From Oceanitalea stevensii (GTDB lineage: Bacteria > Actinomycetota > Actinomycetes > Actinomycetales > Actinomycetaceae): 64,000 bases of DNA. Position numbers and translations under genes: made by a program. Positions 42,853 to 52,624 of this stretch are shown one piece after another. Location: contig NZ_JACSPO010000005.1 in the NCBI RefSeq assembly GCF_014837105.1, positions 168,368 through 232,367 on the forward strand. The letters run 5' to 3'. Within the stretch, counting starts at the first letter, position 1. Every line of letters starts with the position of its first letter. The notes under the pieces were generated by a model. It was not told the DNA's origin and did no database searches. It saw only the letters and a list, made by a program, of their open reading frames with translations.

Positions 42853-42858
42853 TAGGCT
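42853..42858 (+). promoter_or_regulatory. Leaderless -10 box TAGGCT
   Basis: TAGGCT ends 6 bases before the GTG at 42865. Confidence 0.65.
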
Positions 42859-42864
42859 GCCCCG

Positions 42865-45234
42865 GTGAGGCGTCGTCGGAACACCGTCACGCGCGCGGGC
42901 CTGGTCCTGCTCGCGGTGGCACTCATCGCTGCCCTCGTCCTGCCCGTCGCCGGCACCGCGTTCGGCGCCACGGAGGACGGCGACGACGCCGCCCCGGCCC
43001 CGTCGGCCGGCGCGCCCGTCGTCCTCCTCGGCACGGGCGGGCTGCGCTGGGAGGACCTGTCCGCCCTCGCCACGCCGCAGCTGTGGGCGCTCGCGGAGGA
43101 CGGCGGCGTCGCGAACTCGGTGGTCCGCTCCGTGCGCTCGAGCACCTGTCCCGCCGACGGCTGGCTCGCCGTCTCCGCCGGTCGCCGCGCCGCGGACCTG
43201 CCCGCCGCCACCAGCGGCGTCTGCCGCCGCCTCGAGGACGCCGCCGACGGCGTTGTCCCGGGCTGGCCCGACTACCTCAGCGCCGCCGCGGACGCCTCCT
43301 ACGACGCCCGCCCCGGCACCCTGGGTGATCTCCTCTCCGGCGCCGGCGTGGCCGCGGCGGCGGTCGGGCCGGGCGCCGCGATCGCGCTCGCGAACCCGGA
43401 CGGCGCCGTCGTCGGTGAGTACGCACCGCGCCCGGAGGACCCGGCGCAGCTCGGCGGGCTCCTCGAGCAGCTCGCCCCCGAGGCGGGGCTGCTCGTCGTC
43501 GACCTCGGTGCCGTCCGCGACCGCGACCACCCGCTCCTGCCGGCGACGGACCGGCGCTTCTCCGGCCCCGAGGACGACGCGCCGGAGAAGGCGACGAGCG
43601 ACTGGCCGCTGGCCGGGCTGGACCGGACCGAGCAGGTGGCCGTCGTCGAGGCGCGTGCCGCGGCCGTCGTGGACGCCCTGCCTGCCGGCGCCACCGTCCT
43701 GCTCGCCTCGCTCGCGGACTCCGGCACCACGCCGGTCATGCAGGTGACCGCGCTCGCCGCGCAGGACGAGCCGGCCGGGATGCTCGAGAGCCGCTCCACC
43801 CGCCAGCCGGGGATGATCCAGTCCACCGACCTCCTGCCCACGCTTCTCGACCGCCTCGCGATCGACGCGCCCGCGGGCCTGGCCGGTGCGCCGGTCCGGG
43901 TCGTCCTGGGCGAGGGCTCCGGCGCCGGACGCATCGCCACGCTCATCGACGAGAACCGGCACGCGATGGCCGTCCGACCGCTGACCGCGCCCTTCTTCTC
44001 CGGGCTCGTGCTCGTCAACCTCGGGCTCTACGCGCTCGTCACCGTGGGGCTCAACCGCGGCGTCCTCGACCGCGTGAGCCGCTGGCTGGGCCGGCGCCGC
44101 TCGAGCGGGTGGGCCGGGATCGGCCGCGCCGCGCGGGCCGTCGACCCGGACACCGCGCTGCGGGCGCTGCGCGGGGCCGCCGTCACCGTCGCCGCCGTGC
44201 CCGTCGCCAGCTACCTCGCCAACCTCCTGCCGTGGTGGCGCACCGGCTCGCCCGGGCTCGTCGTCTACACCGCCACGCTCGCCATCGCGGCGCTCATCGC
44301 CGGGCTCGCCCTGGCCCGGCCCTGGCGCCGCCGCCTCCTCGCCCCCGTGGGGATCGTCGCCGGCATCACCGCCCTCGTCCTGGCCGTCGACGTCATCACC
44401 GGCGCCCGGCTGCAGCTCGCCGCGCTCATGGGTGTCCAGCCGCAGGTGGGCGGGCGCTTCTACGGCATCAACAACTCCTCCTTCGCCCTGTGGGCCACGA
44501 GCACGGTGCTCACCGCGGCCTGCCTCGCCGAGCCGCTCGTGCGTCGTGGGCGACGGCGGGCGGCGGCGCTCGTCGTCGCCGTCGTCGGGCTCGTGGCGAC
44601 GGGCCTCAACGGGGCCCCGGGCATCGGCGCGGACTTCGGCGGCCCTCCGGCGCTGCTGCCGGCCTTCATGATCCTCGCGCTGCTCGCCCTGGGGGTGCGG
44701 CTGACGTGGCGGCGGGTGCTGCTCGTCCTCGGCGTCGCCGCCGTCGTCGCCCTGTCCTTCTCGATCGTCGACTGGCTGCGCCCGCCCGCCGAGCGCAGCC
44801 ACCTGGGCCGCTTCGTCGAGACCGTGCTCGACGGCGGACTCCTCGACGTCGTCCTGCGCAAACTCGGGCAGAACCTCGCCAACCTCTTCGGCTCCACCCT
44901 CACCTTCCTCGCCGCGGGCGGGATCGCGCTCGTCATCCTCGTCCTCACCCAGCCGCTGCGCCGCGCCGCGCGCCGGGGCGACCACGCCGCCTACGGGTGG
45001 CTCGCGGAGGGCTCCTCGCTGCGGCGGCTCGAGGCGGACGCGCGGATGCTGCGCCCGGCGCTCGTGGCCGTCGCGATCGCGCTGGGCATCGGCTTCGCGG
45101 TCAACGACTCCGGCATCGTCATCCCCGCGATCGGCATCTCGGTCGCGGTCCCGCTCCTCATCGGGGTGGTCGCGAGCTGGCTGCTGCGGCTGCGGGCGGC
45201 CAGGCCGGCTCAGCCGGTGGCGACGGCGCGGTAG
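42865..45234 (+). CDS. Large membrane protein with extracytoplasmic alkaline-phosphatase-like domain
   Basis: This 789-residue protein has an N-terminal signal/anchor helix (residues 8-33), an extracytoplasmic domain to about 365 that follows the phosphatase/sulfatase pattern (APVVLLGTGGLRWEDLS, TCPADGWLAVSAGRRA, DLGAVRDRDHPLL, GMIQSTDLLPTLLDRL), and then about ten membrane helices with GGRFYGINNSSFALWATS. Key metal ligands of true phosphatases are incomplete, so it may not be catalytic. Comparable proteins are widespread and uncharacterised in actinobacteria, and they often lie near glycosyltransferases. It overlaps the convergent glycosyltransferase gene by 25 bases. The leaderless-type GTG start is supported by TAGGCT. 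Confidence 0.85.
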   Translation: MRRRRNTVTRAGLVLLAVALIAALVLPVAGTAFGATEDGDDAAPAPSAGAPVVLLGTGGLRWEDLSALATPQLWALAEDGGVANSVVRSVRSSTCPADGWLAVSAGRRAADLPAATSGVCRRLEDAADGVVPGWPDYLSAAADASYDARPGTLGDLLSGAGVAAAAVGPGAAIALANPDGAVVGEYAPRPEDPAQLGGLLEQLAPEAGLLVVDLGAVRDRDHPLLPATDRRFSGPEDDAPEKATSDWPLAGLDRTEQVAVVEARAAAVVDALPAGATVLLASLADSGTTPVMQVTALAAQDEPAGMLESRSTRQPGMIQSTDLLPTLLDRLAIDAPAGLAGAPVRVVLGEGSGAGRIATLIDENRHAMAVRPLTAPFFSGLVLVNLGLYALVTVGLNRGVLDRVSRWLGRRRSSGWAGIGRAARAVDPDTALRALRGAAVTVAAVPVASYLANLLPWWRTGSPGLVVYTATLAIAALIAGLALARPWRRRLLAPVGIVAGITALVLAVDVITGARLQLAALMGVQPQVGGRFYGINNSSFALWATSTVLTAACLAEPLVRRGRRRAAALVVAVVGLVATGLNGAPGIGADFGGPPALLPAFMILALLALGVRLTWRRVLLVLGVAAVVALSFSIVDWLRPPAERSHLGRFVETVLDGGLLDVVLRKLGQNLANLFGSTLTFLAAGGIALVILVLTQPLRRAARRGDHAAYGWLAEGSSLRRLEADARMLRPALVAVAIALGIGFAVNDSGIVIPAIGISVAVPLLIGVVASWLLRLRAARPAQPVATAR

Positions 45235-46004
45235 GGCCGGCCGGGCTCCTGCTGCGTGGGGCGGTCGCCGAGCTGGCGAGCGCCCACCCGCACGCCGCGG
45301 GCGCGGCGCACAGCCGCGGCGAGCATGACGTCGCGGTACTGGGCGGCGCGGTGGAGCTGGCCGCCGAGGTCGTTGCTGCTCGCGCGGTGCCGCAGGTCGC
45401 AGGGCACCTCGACGAGCGTGAAGCCCTTGACGAGCAGGTCGATCGTCATGCCGGTCTCCACGCCCCACCCGCCGGCCAGCGGCACGGCCGCCTCGAAGGC
45501 CTCGCGGGTGAGGCAGCGCTGGCCGGACAGCGGCTGGGTGGGCAGCCACCCCGTCGCGCCGGCGATGGCGCGCCGCGCCTTGCCGACGACGATCCCCCGC
45601 CCGCCCGCACCCGGCTGGGGCGGCAGGACGGCGATGGCGCAGTCGGCGCTGCCGGAGAGCACGGCGTCCACGAGCGGGGCCACGCCGACGGCCGTCTCGC
45701 CCAGGTCCGCGTCGATGAACAGGAGGAGCCGCCGCGGACCGTCCGGGGCGTCCCGCATCGCGACGACGGACGCGCCGGTCTCCATCGCCGAGGCCTTGCC
45801 ACGGTTGACGGAGTGGCGCACGACGACGGCGCCCGCGGCCCGGGCGATGTGCTGGGTCTCGTCGCTGGAGCCGTCGTCGACGACGACGACGAGGTCGACG
45901 TGCGGGATGGCACGCGCGGCCCTCACGGTCGCCGCGATCCGCGCGCTCTCGTCCTTGGCCGGGATCACGACGGCGACCCGCTGGGGGCTCGGGCGCCGGT
46001 TCAC
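45210..46004 (-). CDS. Family 2 glycosyltransferase (GT-A fold)
   Basis: This 264-residue cytosolic protein has the GT2 sugar-nucleotide domain: VAVVIPAKDESARIAATV, VVVVDDGSSDET, GKASAMETG, then LLFIDADLGE (a DXD-type metal site) and GGWGVETGMTIDLLVKGF near the end, where an acceptor-binding Glu is expected. No membrane helices are present, unlike dolichyl-phosphate-mannose synthases, although the sequence resembles the soluble glucosyl-3-phosphoglycerate or polyprenol-dependent enzymes. The GTG at 46004 follows a TACGCT box by 6 bases. It converges on the membrane phosphatase-like gene with a 25-base overlap. Confidence 0.88.
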   Translation of the reverse strand: MNRRPSPQRVAVVIPAKDESARIAATVRAARAIPHVDLVVVVDDGSSDETQHIARAAGAVVVRHSVNRGKASAMETGASVVAMRDAPDGPRRLLLFIDADLGETAVGVAPLVDAVLSGSADCAIAVLPPQPGAGGRGIVVGKARRAIAGATGWLPTQPLSGQRCLTREAFEAAVPLAGGWGVETGMTIDLLVKGFTLVEVPCDLRHRASSNDLGGQLHRAAQYRDVMLAAAVRRARGVRVGARQLGDRPTQQEPGRPYRAVATG

Positions 46005-46010
46005 CCCTCG

Positions 46011-46016
46011 AGCGTA
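46011..46016 (-). promoter_or_regulatory. Leaderless -10 box TACGCT
   Basis: TACGCT (reverse strand) ends 6 bases before the GTG at 46004. Confidence 0.62.
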
Positions 46017-46058
46017 GTCGCGGTCAGGGCCTTCGTGCAGGTTCACGGCACAGGGCCG

Positions 46059-46925
46059 TCAGCGCAGCGTGACCTGGCGGGAGACGATCCCCGCGCGAGC
46101 GCGCCGGGCGTCCGCGTCGAGCGGGCCCGTCTCGGCGAGCGCCGCCTCGAGGCGCTTCTCGAACTCGGCGCACGGACCGGCGAGCTCGTCGGCCTCGGTG
46201 CCCGGCACCAGCTCCCACACCGGCACGAGGATCCCGCTGGTGCGGAAGGCCCCGACGAAGCGGGCGCCCTCCTCCAGCTCGGACTCGCGGCGGGCGTGGA
46301 GACGGGCGAAGGCGTCCAGGACGTCCTCCTGCGGCTCGGGGCGTGCCCAGCGCAGGAACTCGCGGCCCATGCGGCACCAGTAGGCGGACTCGACGCCGGC
46401 GACCTTGACGGTCGGGACGATGCCCTCGCTGGACTGCTCGATGGCGGCGGTGACCTCCGCGTCGCGCTCCTGGTCGGGGGCGAGCCAGAACGCGAAGTCG
46501 TCGTGGACGACCGGCTCGAAGGGGACGGTGAGGTCGAGGACGTCCTGCAGGCGCGGGCCCGGCTCGAGGATGCCGAGGTTGAGGACCGGCGCACCGGGCT
46601 CGGCGTCGAGGGCGAGGAGGAGCGCGGCGGCGACGTCGCGGCTCGCGTCCCCGGACTTCGCGGCCGTCTGCAGGCCGACGAGGACGGTGCCGTCCTCGCG
46701 GTGCAGCGCCGGCCACAGCTCGGGGAGCATGGTGGCGACGACGACCTCACGGGAGCCGTACTCCGCCGTCGTGCGGACGGTGGCGGTCGCCGAGGGGACG
46801 ACCTCGCGCATCGCGACCCAGTCCGTCTCCCCCGGCAGGCCCTCGAAGGGACGCTCGACGAAGGGCACCTCCACCCGCTTGGGGCGGGGGGTCTCGGACT
46901 GGCGCTTACGGCTCTTCTTACCCAT
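46059..46925 (-). CDS. DUF5926 family protein
   Basis: This 288-residue protein starts with a basic segment (MGKKSRKRQSETPRPKRVEVPFVERPFEGLPGETDWVAMREVVPS, read in parts), which is the hallmark of actinobacterial DUF5926. The rest is alpha/beta with FAFWLAPDQERD, AYWCRMGREFLRWARPEP and a helical end. There is no signal peptide or membrane span. Function is unknown; the lysine-rich start suggests contact with nucleic acid or ribosomes. The ATG at 46925 has a TAGGCT box 7 bases upstream, in the 20-base gap behind the rhodanese gene. Confidence 0.82.
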   Translation of the reverse strand: MGKKSRKRQSETPRPKRVEVPFVERPFEGLPGETDWVAMREVVPSATATVRTTAEYGSREVVVATMLPELWPALHREDGTVLVGLQTAAKSGDASRDVAAALLLALDAEPGAPVLNLGILEPGPRLQDVLDLTVPFEPVVHDDFAFWLAPDQERDAEVTAAIEQSSEGIVPTVKVAGVESAYWCRMGREFLRWARPEPQEDVLDAFARLHARRESELEEGARFVGAFRTSGILVPVWELVPGTEADELAGPCAEFEKRLEAALAETGPLDADARRARAGIVSRQVTLR

Positions 46926-46932
46926 GACCACC

Positions 46933-46938
46933 AGCCTA
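46933..46938 (-). promoter_or_regulatory. Leaderless -10 box TAGGCT
   Basis: TAGGCT (reverse strand) ends 7 bases before the ATG at 46925, inside the gap to the rhodanese gene. Confidence 0.62.
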
Positions 46939-46945
46939 TCGGTGC

Positions 46946-47296
46946 CTAGAGGACGTACGGGTCACGGCCCTCGTCGGCGGTCATCGGCAGGCCGGCCACA
47001 CCCCAGGCGTGCATGCCGCCGTCGAGGTTGCGAGCGGTGAAGCCGGAGTGGTTGAGCCACGCGGTCGCGCGCATCGATCGGCCCCCGGAGCGGCACACGA
47101 CGAGGAGGTCCTCCTCGGGCAGGTCGTCGAGGCGGTCGGGCAGCTCGCCGAGCGGGATGTGGACGGCGCCGGGGATGTGCCCGGCGTCCCACTCGTCCTG
47201 CTCGCGCACGTCGAGGACCGCGTGCCCGGCCGGGACGGGCGCGGCGGGGTCGAGCTCGCCGACGGTGAGGTCACGGGGCTGGTCGAGGTCGTCCAT
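46946..47296 (-). CDS. Single-domain rhodanese (sulfurtransferase-like)
   Basis: This 116-residue protein is one rhodanese domain: VLDVREQDEWDAGHIPGAVHIPLGEL, then the active-site loop VVCRSGGRS with catalytic Cys, and the closing LDGGMHAWGVAGLPM. The loop length is that of sulfurtransferases and not of Cdc25-type phosphatases. It probably handles persulfide sulfur in the cytosol. ATG 47296 was preferred over a GTG at 47305 because the TACCGT box (47304-47309) ends exactly 7 bases before this ATG and would overlap the GTG. Confidence 0.9.
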   Translation of the reverse strand: MDDLDQPRDLTVGELDPAAPVPAGHAVLDVREQDEWDAGHIPGAVHIPLGELPDRLDDLPEEDLLVVCRSGGRSMRATAWLNHSGFTARNLDGGMHAWGVAGLPMTADEGRDPYVL

Positions 47297-47303
47297 GCGA
47301 TCC

Positions 47304-47309
47304 ACGGTA
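47304..47309 (-). promoter_or_regulatory. Leaderless -10 box TACCGT
   Basis: TACCGT (reverse strand) ends 7 bases before the ATG at 47296 and decides the start of the rhodanese gene. Confidence 0.6.
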
Positions 47310-47379
47310 ACGCGCCCGCGGGTCGTGGGCGCTCGGCGCCGGAAGGGCTGATCGGTGGGCCGGGGTGCGGGCGGGGTGG

Positions 47380-47385
47380 CAGGAT
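47380..47385 (+). promoter_or_regulatory. Probable leaderless -10 box CAGGAT
   Basis: CAGGAT, one base from TAGGAT, ends 6 bases before the ATG at 47392. Confidence 0.5.
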
Positions 47386-47391
47386 CGGGGC

Positions 47392-49071
<1,680 letters not shown>

Positions 49072-49096
49072 CCCCCTCACCGCCCCGGCGCGGTGG

Positions 49097-49102
49097 AAGA
49101 AT
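49097..49102 (+). promoter_or_regulatory. Probable leaderless -10 box AAGAAT
   Basis: AAGAAT ends 6 bases before the GTG at 49109 in the short gap behind pgm. Confidence 0.5.
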
Positions 49103-49108
49103 GCCGGG

Positions 49109-50371
49109 GTGCTCAGGCCGTACCGCGACGTGCTGGCCCGGCCGGGTGCACTGCGCTTCACCCTTGCCGGGCTGATCGCCCGACTCCCCACGCCGATGGT
49201 CGGGCTCGGCATCGTCCTCATGGTGTCGGCGCTGTACGGCTCCTACGGCATGGCCGGGCGGGTGTCGGCGGTGTTCGTCGTCGTCCAGGCGGTCTGCTCA
49301 CCGCAGCTGGCCAAGCTCGTCGACCGGTACGGGCAGGCCCGGGTCATGCGGCCCTCGCTCGCCGTCGCGTGCGTGGGCCTCACGGCGCTCGTCGTGGCCG
49401 CCGTCCAGCACGCCCCCGAGACCGTCCTCTACCTGGCCGCCGGGGTCAGCGGCGCGACGATGGGATCGATCGGGGCGCTCGTGCGCGCGCGCTGGAGCGG
49501 CACCCTCACCACACCGGCCGAGATGCACACCGCGTACTCCCTCGAGTCCGCCCTGGACGAGCTGACCTTCATCGGCGGCCCGGTCATCGCCACCTTCCTC
49601 GCGACGGGCGTGACCCCCTGGTCGGCCCTCGTCGTGCCGATCGTCGCCGTGCTCGTCGGCGGGTACTGGTTCCTCTCCCAGCGGGAGACCGAGCCGCCGG
49701 CCACCGGCCGTCCTCCGCGCCGCACCGGTGAGCCGATGCTCAGCGGGGCGCTGCTCGTCCTCCTCGTCATCTTCCTCGCGACCGGGGTGGTCTTCGGCGG
49801 GATCGACGTCGCCGTCGTCGCCTTCACCGAGGCGCACGGCGCGCCCGCCACGGCCGGCCTCGTCCTCGCCGCCGTCGCGCTCGGCTCCCTCATCGCCGCG
49901 CTCACCTACGGGGCCCGGCCGTGGACGAGCCCGCTGTGGCTGCGGCTCATCGGCGGCACGGCGCTCCTCGCCGTGGGCACCGCGGCGCTGCTCGCGGCCG
50001 GGTCCATCCCGGTGCTCGCCGCCGTCGGCTTCCTCGCCGGCTTCGCGATCGCCCCGACGATCGTCAACGGCAACTCCTTCGTCCAGCTCATCGTCCCGCC
50101 GCGCCGCACGACCGAGGGCTTCACCTGGCTCAGCGCCGCCATCGGGATCGGGGTCTCCCTGGGCGCCTCGGTGTCCGGCACGGTCATCGACCTGCACGGC
50201 GCCCGCGCCGGTTTCGCGGTGGTGGCGGCCCCCGGCGCCCGCCGCGGGTCGGCCCGCAGCGCGAGAACCGCGGCGGCGGCCGCGGCCGCGCTCCTCGTGT
50301 GCCTGGCGGCGGTCCCGGCGCTGCGGCGGGCCGCCGAGCGTCGTCCCACCCTGGACGAAGCCACCGCCTGA
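49109..50371 (+). CDS. MFS transporter
   Basis: This 420-residue membrane protein has twelve predicted helices in two halves, with the MFS motif A-like loop VQAVCSPQLAKLVDRYGQARVMRPSLAV after TM2 and the intracellular charged loop RETEPPATGRPPRRTGEP between the halves. The family transports sugars, drugs or small metabolites by proton coupling; nothing in the sequence fixes the substrate. Closest in style to the short-loop drug-efflux-like members that are common in actinobacteria. A Pro-rich C-terminal tail is cytoplasmic. The GTG has an AAGAAT -10 box 6 bases upstream and no ribosome site. Confidence 0.88.
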   Translation: MLRPYRDVLARPGALRFTLAGLIARLPTPMVGLGIVLMVSALYGSYGMAGRVSAVFVVVQAVCSPQLAKLVDRYGQARVMRPSLAVACVGLTALVVAAVQHAPETVLYLAAGVSGATMGSIGALVRARWSGTLTTPAEMHTAYSLESALDELTFIGGPVIATFLATGVTPWSALVVPIVAVLVGGYWFLSQRETEPPATGRPPRRTGEPMLSGALLVLLVIFLATGVVFGGIDVAVVAFTEAHGAPATAGLVLAAVALGSLIAALTYGARPWTSPLWLRLIGGTALLAVGTAALLAAGSIPVLAAVGFLAGFAIAPTIVNGNSFVQLIVPPRRTTEGFTWLSAAIGIGVSLGASVSGTVIDLHGARAGFAVVAAPGARRGSARSARTAAAAAAALLVCLAAVPALRRAAERRPTLDEATA

Positions 50372-50441
50372 CCGCCGGCTCGGGGTGCGGTGGCAGTCGA
50401 GTCCCGCCACACTCGGGGCACCTCTAACGGAAGGATGAGTC

Positions 50442-50675
50442 ATGGGAATCGGTGGAGGGATCTTCCTCATCGTGGTCGGCGCGATCCTGGCCTTCGGGCT
50501 CAGCCCGGACACCTGGGAAGTCTTCAACATCCAGATCATCGGCTACATCCTCATGGCGGTCGGCGTGCTCGCCCTCGTGCTCGCCTTCGCCATGCAGCGT
50601 CAGCGCCGCAACACCAGTCACACCGCGTACGTCGAGCGTCGGGACATCGGGGACCCCCCGCCGCCGGTGCGCTGA
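50442..50675 (+). CDS. DUF6458 family small membrane protein
   Basis: This 77-residue protein has two hydrophobic helices (IGGGIFLIVVGAILAFGL and IIGYILMAVGVLALVLAF) joined by SPDTWEVFNIQ, and a basic, polar C-terminus with RRDIGDPPPPVR. This layout is the conserved DUF6458 pattern of actinobacteria, of unknown function. The ATG at 50442 has an AAGGA site 8 bases upstream, one of the few leadered genes in this part of the window. It stands alone between the MFS and App1 genes, 70 and 66 bases away. Confidence 0.85.
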   Translation: MGIGGGIFLIVVGAILAFGLSPDTWEVFNIQIIGYILMAVGVLALVLAFAMQRQRRNTSHTAYVERRDIGDPPPPVR

Positions 50676-50727
50676 TCTCCACACGGCCCGCGTCCCTCCC
50701 CGGGGCGCGGGCCGTCGCACGCTCGTC

Positions 50728-50733
50728 TACGGT
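50728..50733 (+). promoter_or_regulatory. Leaderless -10 box TACGGT
   Basis: TACGGT ends 7 bases before the ATG at 50741. Confidence 0.65.
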
Positions 50734-50740
50734 CGTGACC

Positions 50741-51811
50741 ATGGCCCGCCCCTCCCTCGCCTCCACCCTGGAGGACGGACTCAACCGTCGTCTCCTGCCA
50801 CGCCTGCGACGGCGCGGGTGGCGACCCACGACGATCACCTACACCGGCTACGGCAGCCCCGAGCGGCTGCGGGTCCTCGCCCGCGTGCTGCTCAAGGAGG
50901 ACGACGGCGACGCCGCGGCCGCGGACGTGGGCGCCACCGCGGGCGAGCTCGTCGAGGCGCAGGAGGCCGAGCGCGGGTGGCGCTCCTTCCTCACCACGCC
51001 GGTGTCGCACCTCCCCGTCGTCGTCGAGATCGCCGGCCGCGAGCACCCCGCCCGCGTGGACCGCGGCGGCTACCTCGACCTCCTCGTGCCCGACCACGGC
51101 CTGCCGCCGGGCTGGCACGACATCACCGTGCGCGCCCGCGGGGCCCGGCCGACGACGGCGCGGGTGCTCGTCATCGGCGCCGAGACCCGCTTCGGTGTCA
51201 TCAGCGACATCGACGACACCGTCATGGTCACCCGCGTGCCGCGCCCCCTCGTCGCCGCGTGGAACACCTTCGTCCGGCACACGAGCACCCGCCAGCCCGT
51301 GCCCGGGATGACCGAGCTCTTCCGGCACGTGCAGGCGGCCCGGCCGGATGCGCCGGTGCTCTACCTGTCGACCGGCGCGTGGAACGTCGTACCCGCCCTC
51401 GAGCGCTTCTTCCGCCGCAGCGACCTGCCCGCCGGACCGATGCTCATGACCGACTGGGGACCGACGAACACCGGCTGGTTCCGCAGCGGCCAGGAGCACA
51501 AGCGCACGACGCTGCGGCGCCTGCTCATCGACTTCCCCGAGGTCAGCTGGCTGCTCGTGGGCGACGACGGGCAGCACGACCCGGAGATCTACGCCGAGCT
51601 CGCGCGCGAGCACCCCGACCGCGTCACCGCCGTCGCCATCCGCCAGCTCACCCCCACCGAGCACGTCCTCTCCCACGGCACCCCGCAGGCCATGGACGGC
51701 GGGCGCGGGCAGCACGACGGCGGCCGGCTCACCGAGGGACGCCGCGTCCCCTTCGTCGAGGCCGGCGACGGCGAGGCGCTGTGGGAGCAGCTCCGCCCCC
51801 ACCTCACCTGA
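50741..51811 (+). CDS. App1-family phosphatidate phosphatase (DUF2183)
   Basis: This 356-residue protein has the App1 catalytic domain: VISDIDDTVMVT is the HAD-like DXDXT nucleophile motif (residues about 153-163), followed by YLSTGAWNVVPALERFFRR, PAGPMLMTDWGPT, the HKRTTLRRLL Lys and LLVGDDGQHDPEIYAELAREHPDRV, the family's metal site. The first 130 residues form a beta-rich domain that precedes the catalytic part in this family. Members dephosphorylate phosphatidate or related phosphoesters. No signal peptide is visible. It converges on the Liv operon, with the hairpin at 51837 between them. Confidence 0.9.
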   Translation: MARPSLASTLEDGLNRRLLPRLRRRGWRPTTITYTGYGSPERLRVLARVLLKEDDGDAAAADVGATAGELVEAQEAERGWRSFLTTPVSHLPVVVEIAGREHPARVDRGGYLDLLVPDHGLPPGWHDITVRARGARPTTARVLVIGAETRFGVISDIDDTVMVTRVPRPLVAAWNTFVRHTSTRQPVPGMTELFRHVQAARPDAPVLYLSTGAWNVVPALERFFRRSDLPAGPMLMTDWGPTNTGWFRSGQEHKRTTLRRLLIDFPEVSWLLVGDDGQHDPEIYAELAREHPDRVTAVAIRQLTPTEHVLSHGTPQAMDGGRGQHDGGRLTEGRRVPFVEAGDGEALWEQLRPHLT

Positions 51812-51836
51812 CCGCCTCCCCTCCGCCCGTTTCACA

Positions 51837-51879
51837 CGCCGAGAGCCGGATTCCTCGTGGAGGGATCCGGCTCTCGGCG
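51837..51879. terminator. Bidirectional hairpin terminator (dispersed hairpin family)
   Basis: CGCCGAGAGCCGGA (51837-51850) pairs with TCCGGCTCTCGGCG (51866-51879) and is extended by TCCT/AGGG around GTGG. It separates the convergent App1 gene and the Liv operon. Confidence 0.82.
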
Positions 51880-51889
51880 CACATGGGGT

Positions 51890-52624
51890 CTACGCGGCGG
51901 GGCGGCCGCCGAGGTAGAGGTCGCTGAGCTTGGGGTCGGCGAGCAGCTCGCGCGCCGGCCCCGTGGCGAAGACCCGCCCGAGGTCCAGGACGCAGCCGAT
52001 GTCGGCCATCTCGAGCGCCCGGCGCGCGTTCTGCTCGACGAGCAGCACCGCGACCCCGGCCTTCCGCATGACGTCGACCTGCTCGAAGATCGTCGTCACA
52101 CGCTTGGGGTCGAGCCCCATCGACGGCTCGTCGAGGAGGACGACGTCGGGACGGATGACGAGCGCGCGGGCGAACTCGACCTGCTTCTGCTGGCCGCCCG
52201 AGAGGAGACCTGCCGTGTCCTTCCAGCGCTCCCCGACGAGCGGGAAGATCTCCTTGACGTACTCGCAGCGCTCCGGCAGGACCGACTGGTCCTTGAGGGA
52301 GTAGCCGCCGAGCATGATGTTCTCCTCGACGGTCATCTCCTTGAAGACGCTGTGCCCCTGGAGGACGTGCGACAGGCCCCCGCGCAGGAGCCGCTGCGGG
52401 CCCTGGCCGGTGACGTTCTTGCCGTTGAGGGTGATGGTGCCCTCGCGGGGCTTGAGCATGCCGCTGGCCACCTTGAGGACGGTGGACTTGCCTGCGCCGT
52501 TGGGACCGACGAGGCAGACCACCTCGCCGCGGCGGACCTGGACGGACAGGCCGCGCAGCACGAGCGCCGCCTTGCCGTAGCCGGCCTGGATGTCGTCGAG
52601 CTCGAGGACGATGTCAGACGCCAA
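51890..52624 (-). CDS. livF: Branched-chain amino-acid ABC ATP-binding protein, LivF
   Basis: This 244-residue ATPase has Walker A GPNGAGKST, signature LLSGGQQKQVEFARAL and Walker B VVLLDEPSMGL. It has the LivF-type ending VFATGPARELLADPKLSDLYLGG. It is the second nucleotide-binding subunit of the high-affinity importer for Leu, Ile, Val and related compounds. The start is a TTG at 52624 with GGAGG correctly spaced upstream. It begins 11 bases inside livG, and it is the last gene of the five-gene Liv operon. Confidence 0.94.
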   Translation of the reverse strand: MASDIVLELDDIQAGYGKAALVLRGLSVQVRRGEVVCLVGPNGAGKSTVLKVASGMLKPREGTITLNGKNVTGQGPQRLLRGGLSHVLQGHSVFKEMTVEENIMLGGYSLKDQSVLPERCEYVKEIFPLVGERWKDTAGLLSGGQQKQVEFARALVIRPDVVLLDEPSMGLDPKRVTTIFEQVDVMRKAGVAVLLVEQNARRALEMADIGCVLDLGRVFATGPARELLADPKLSDLYLGGRPAA

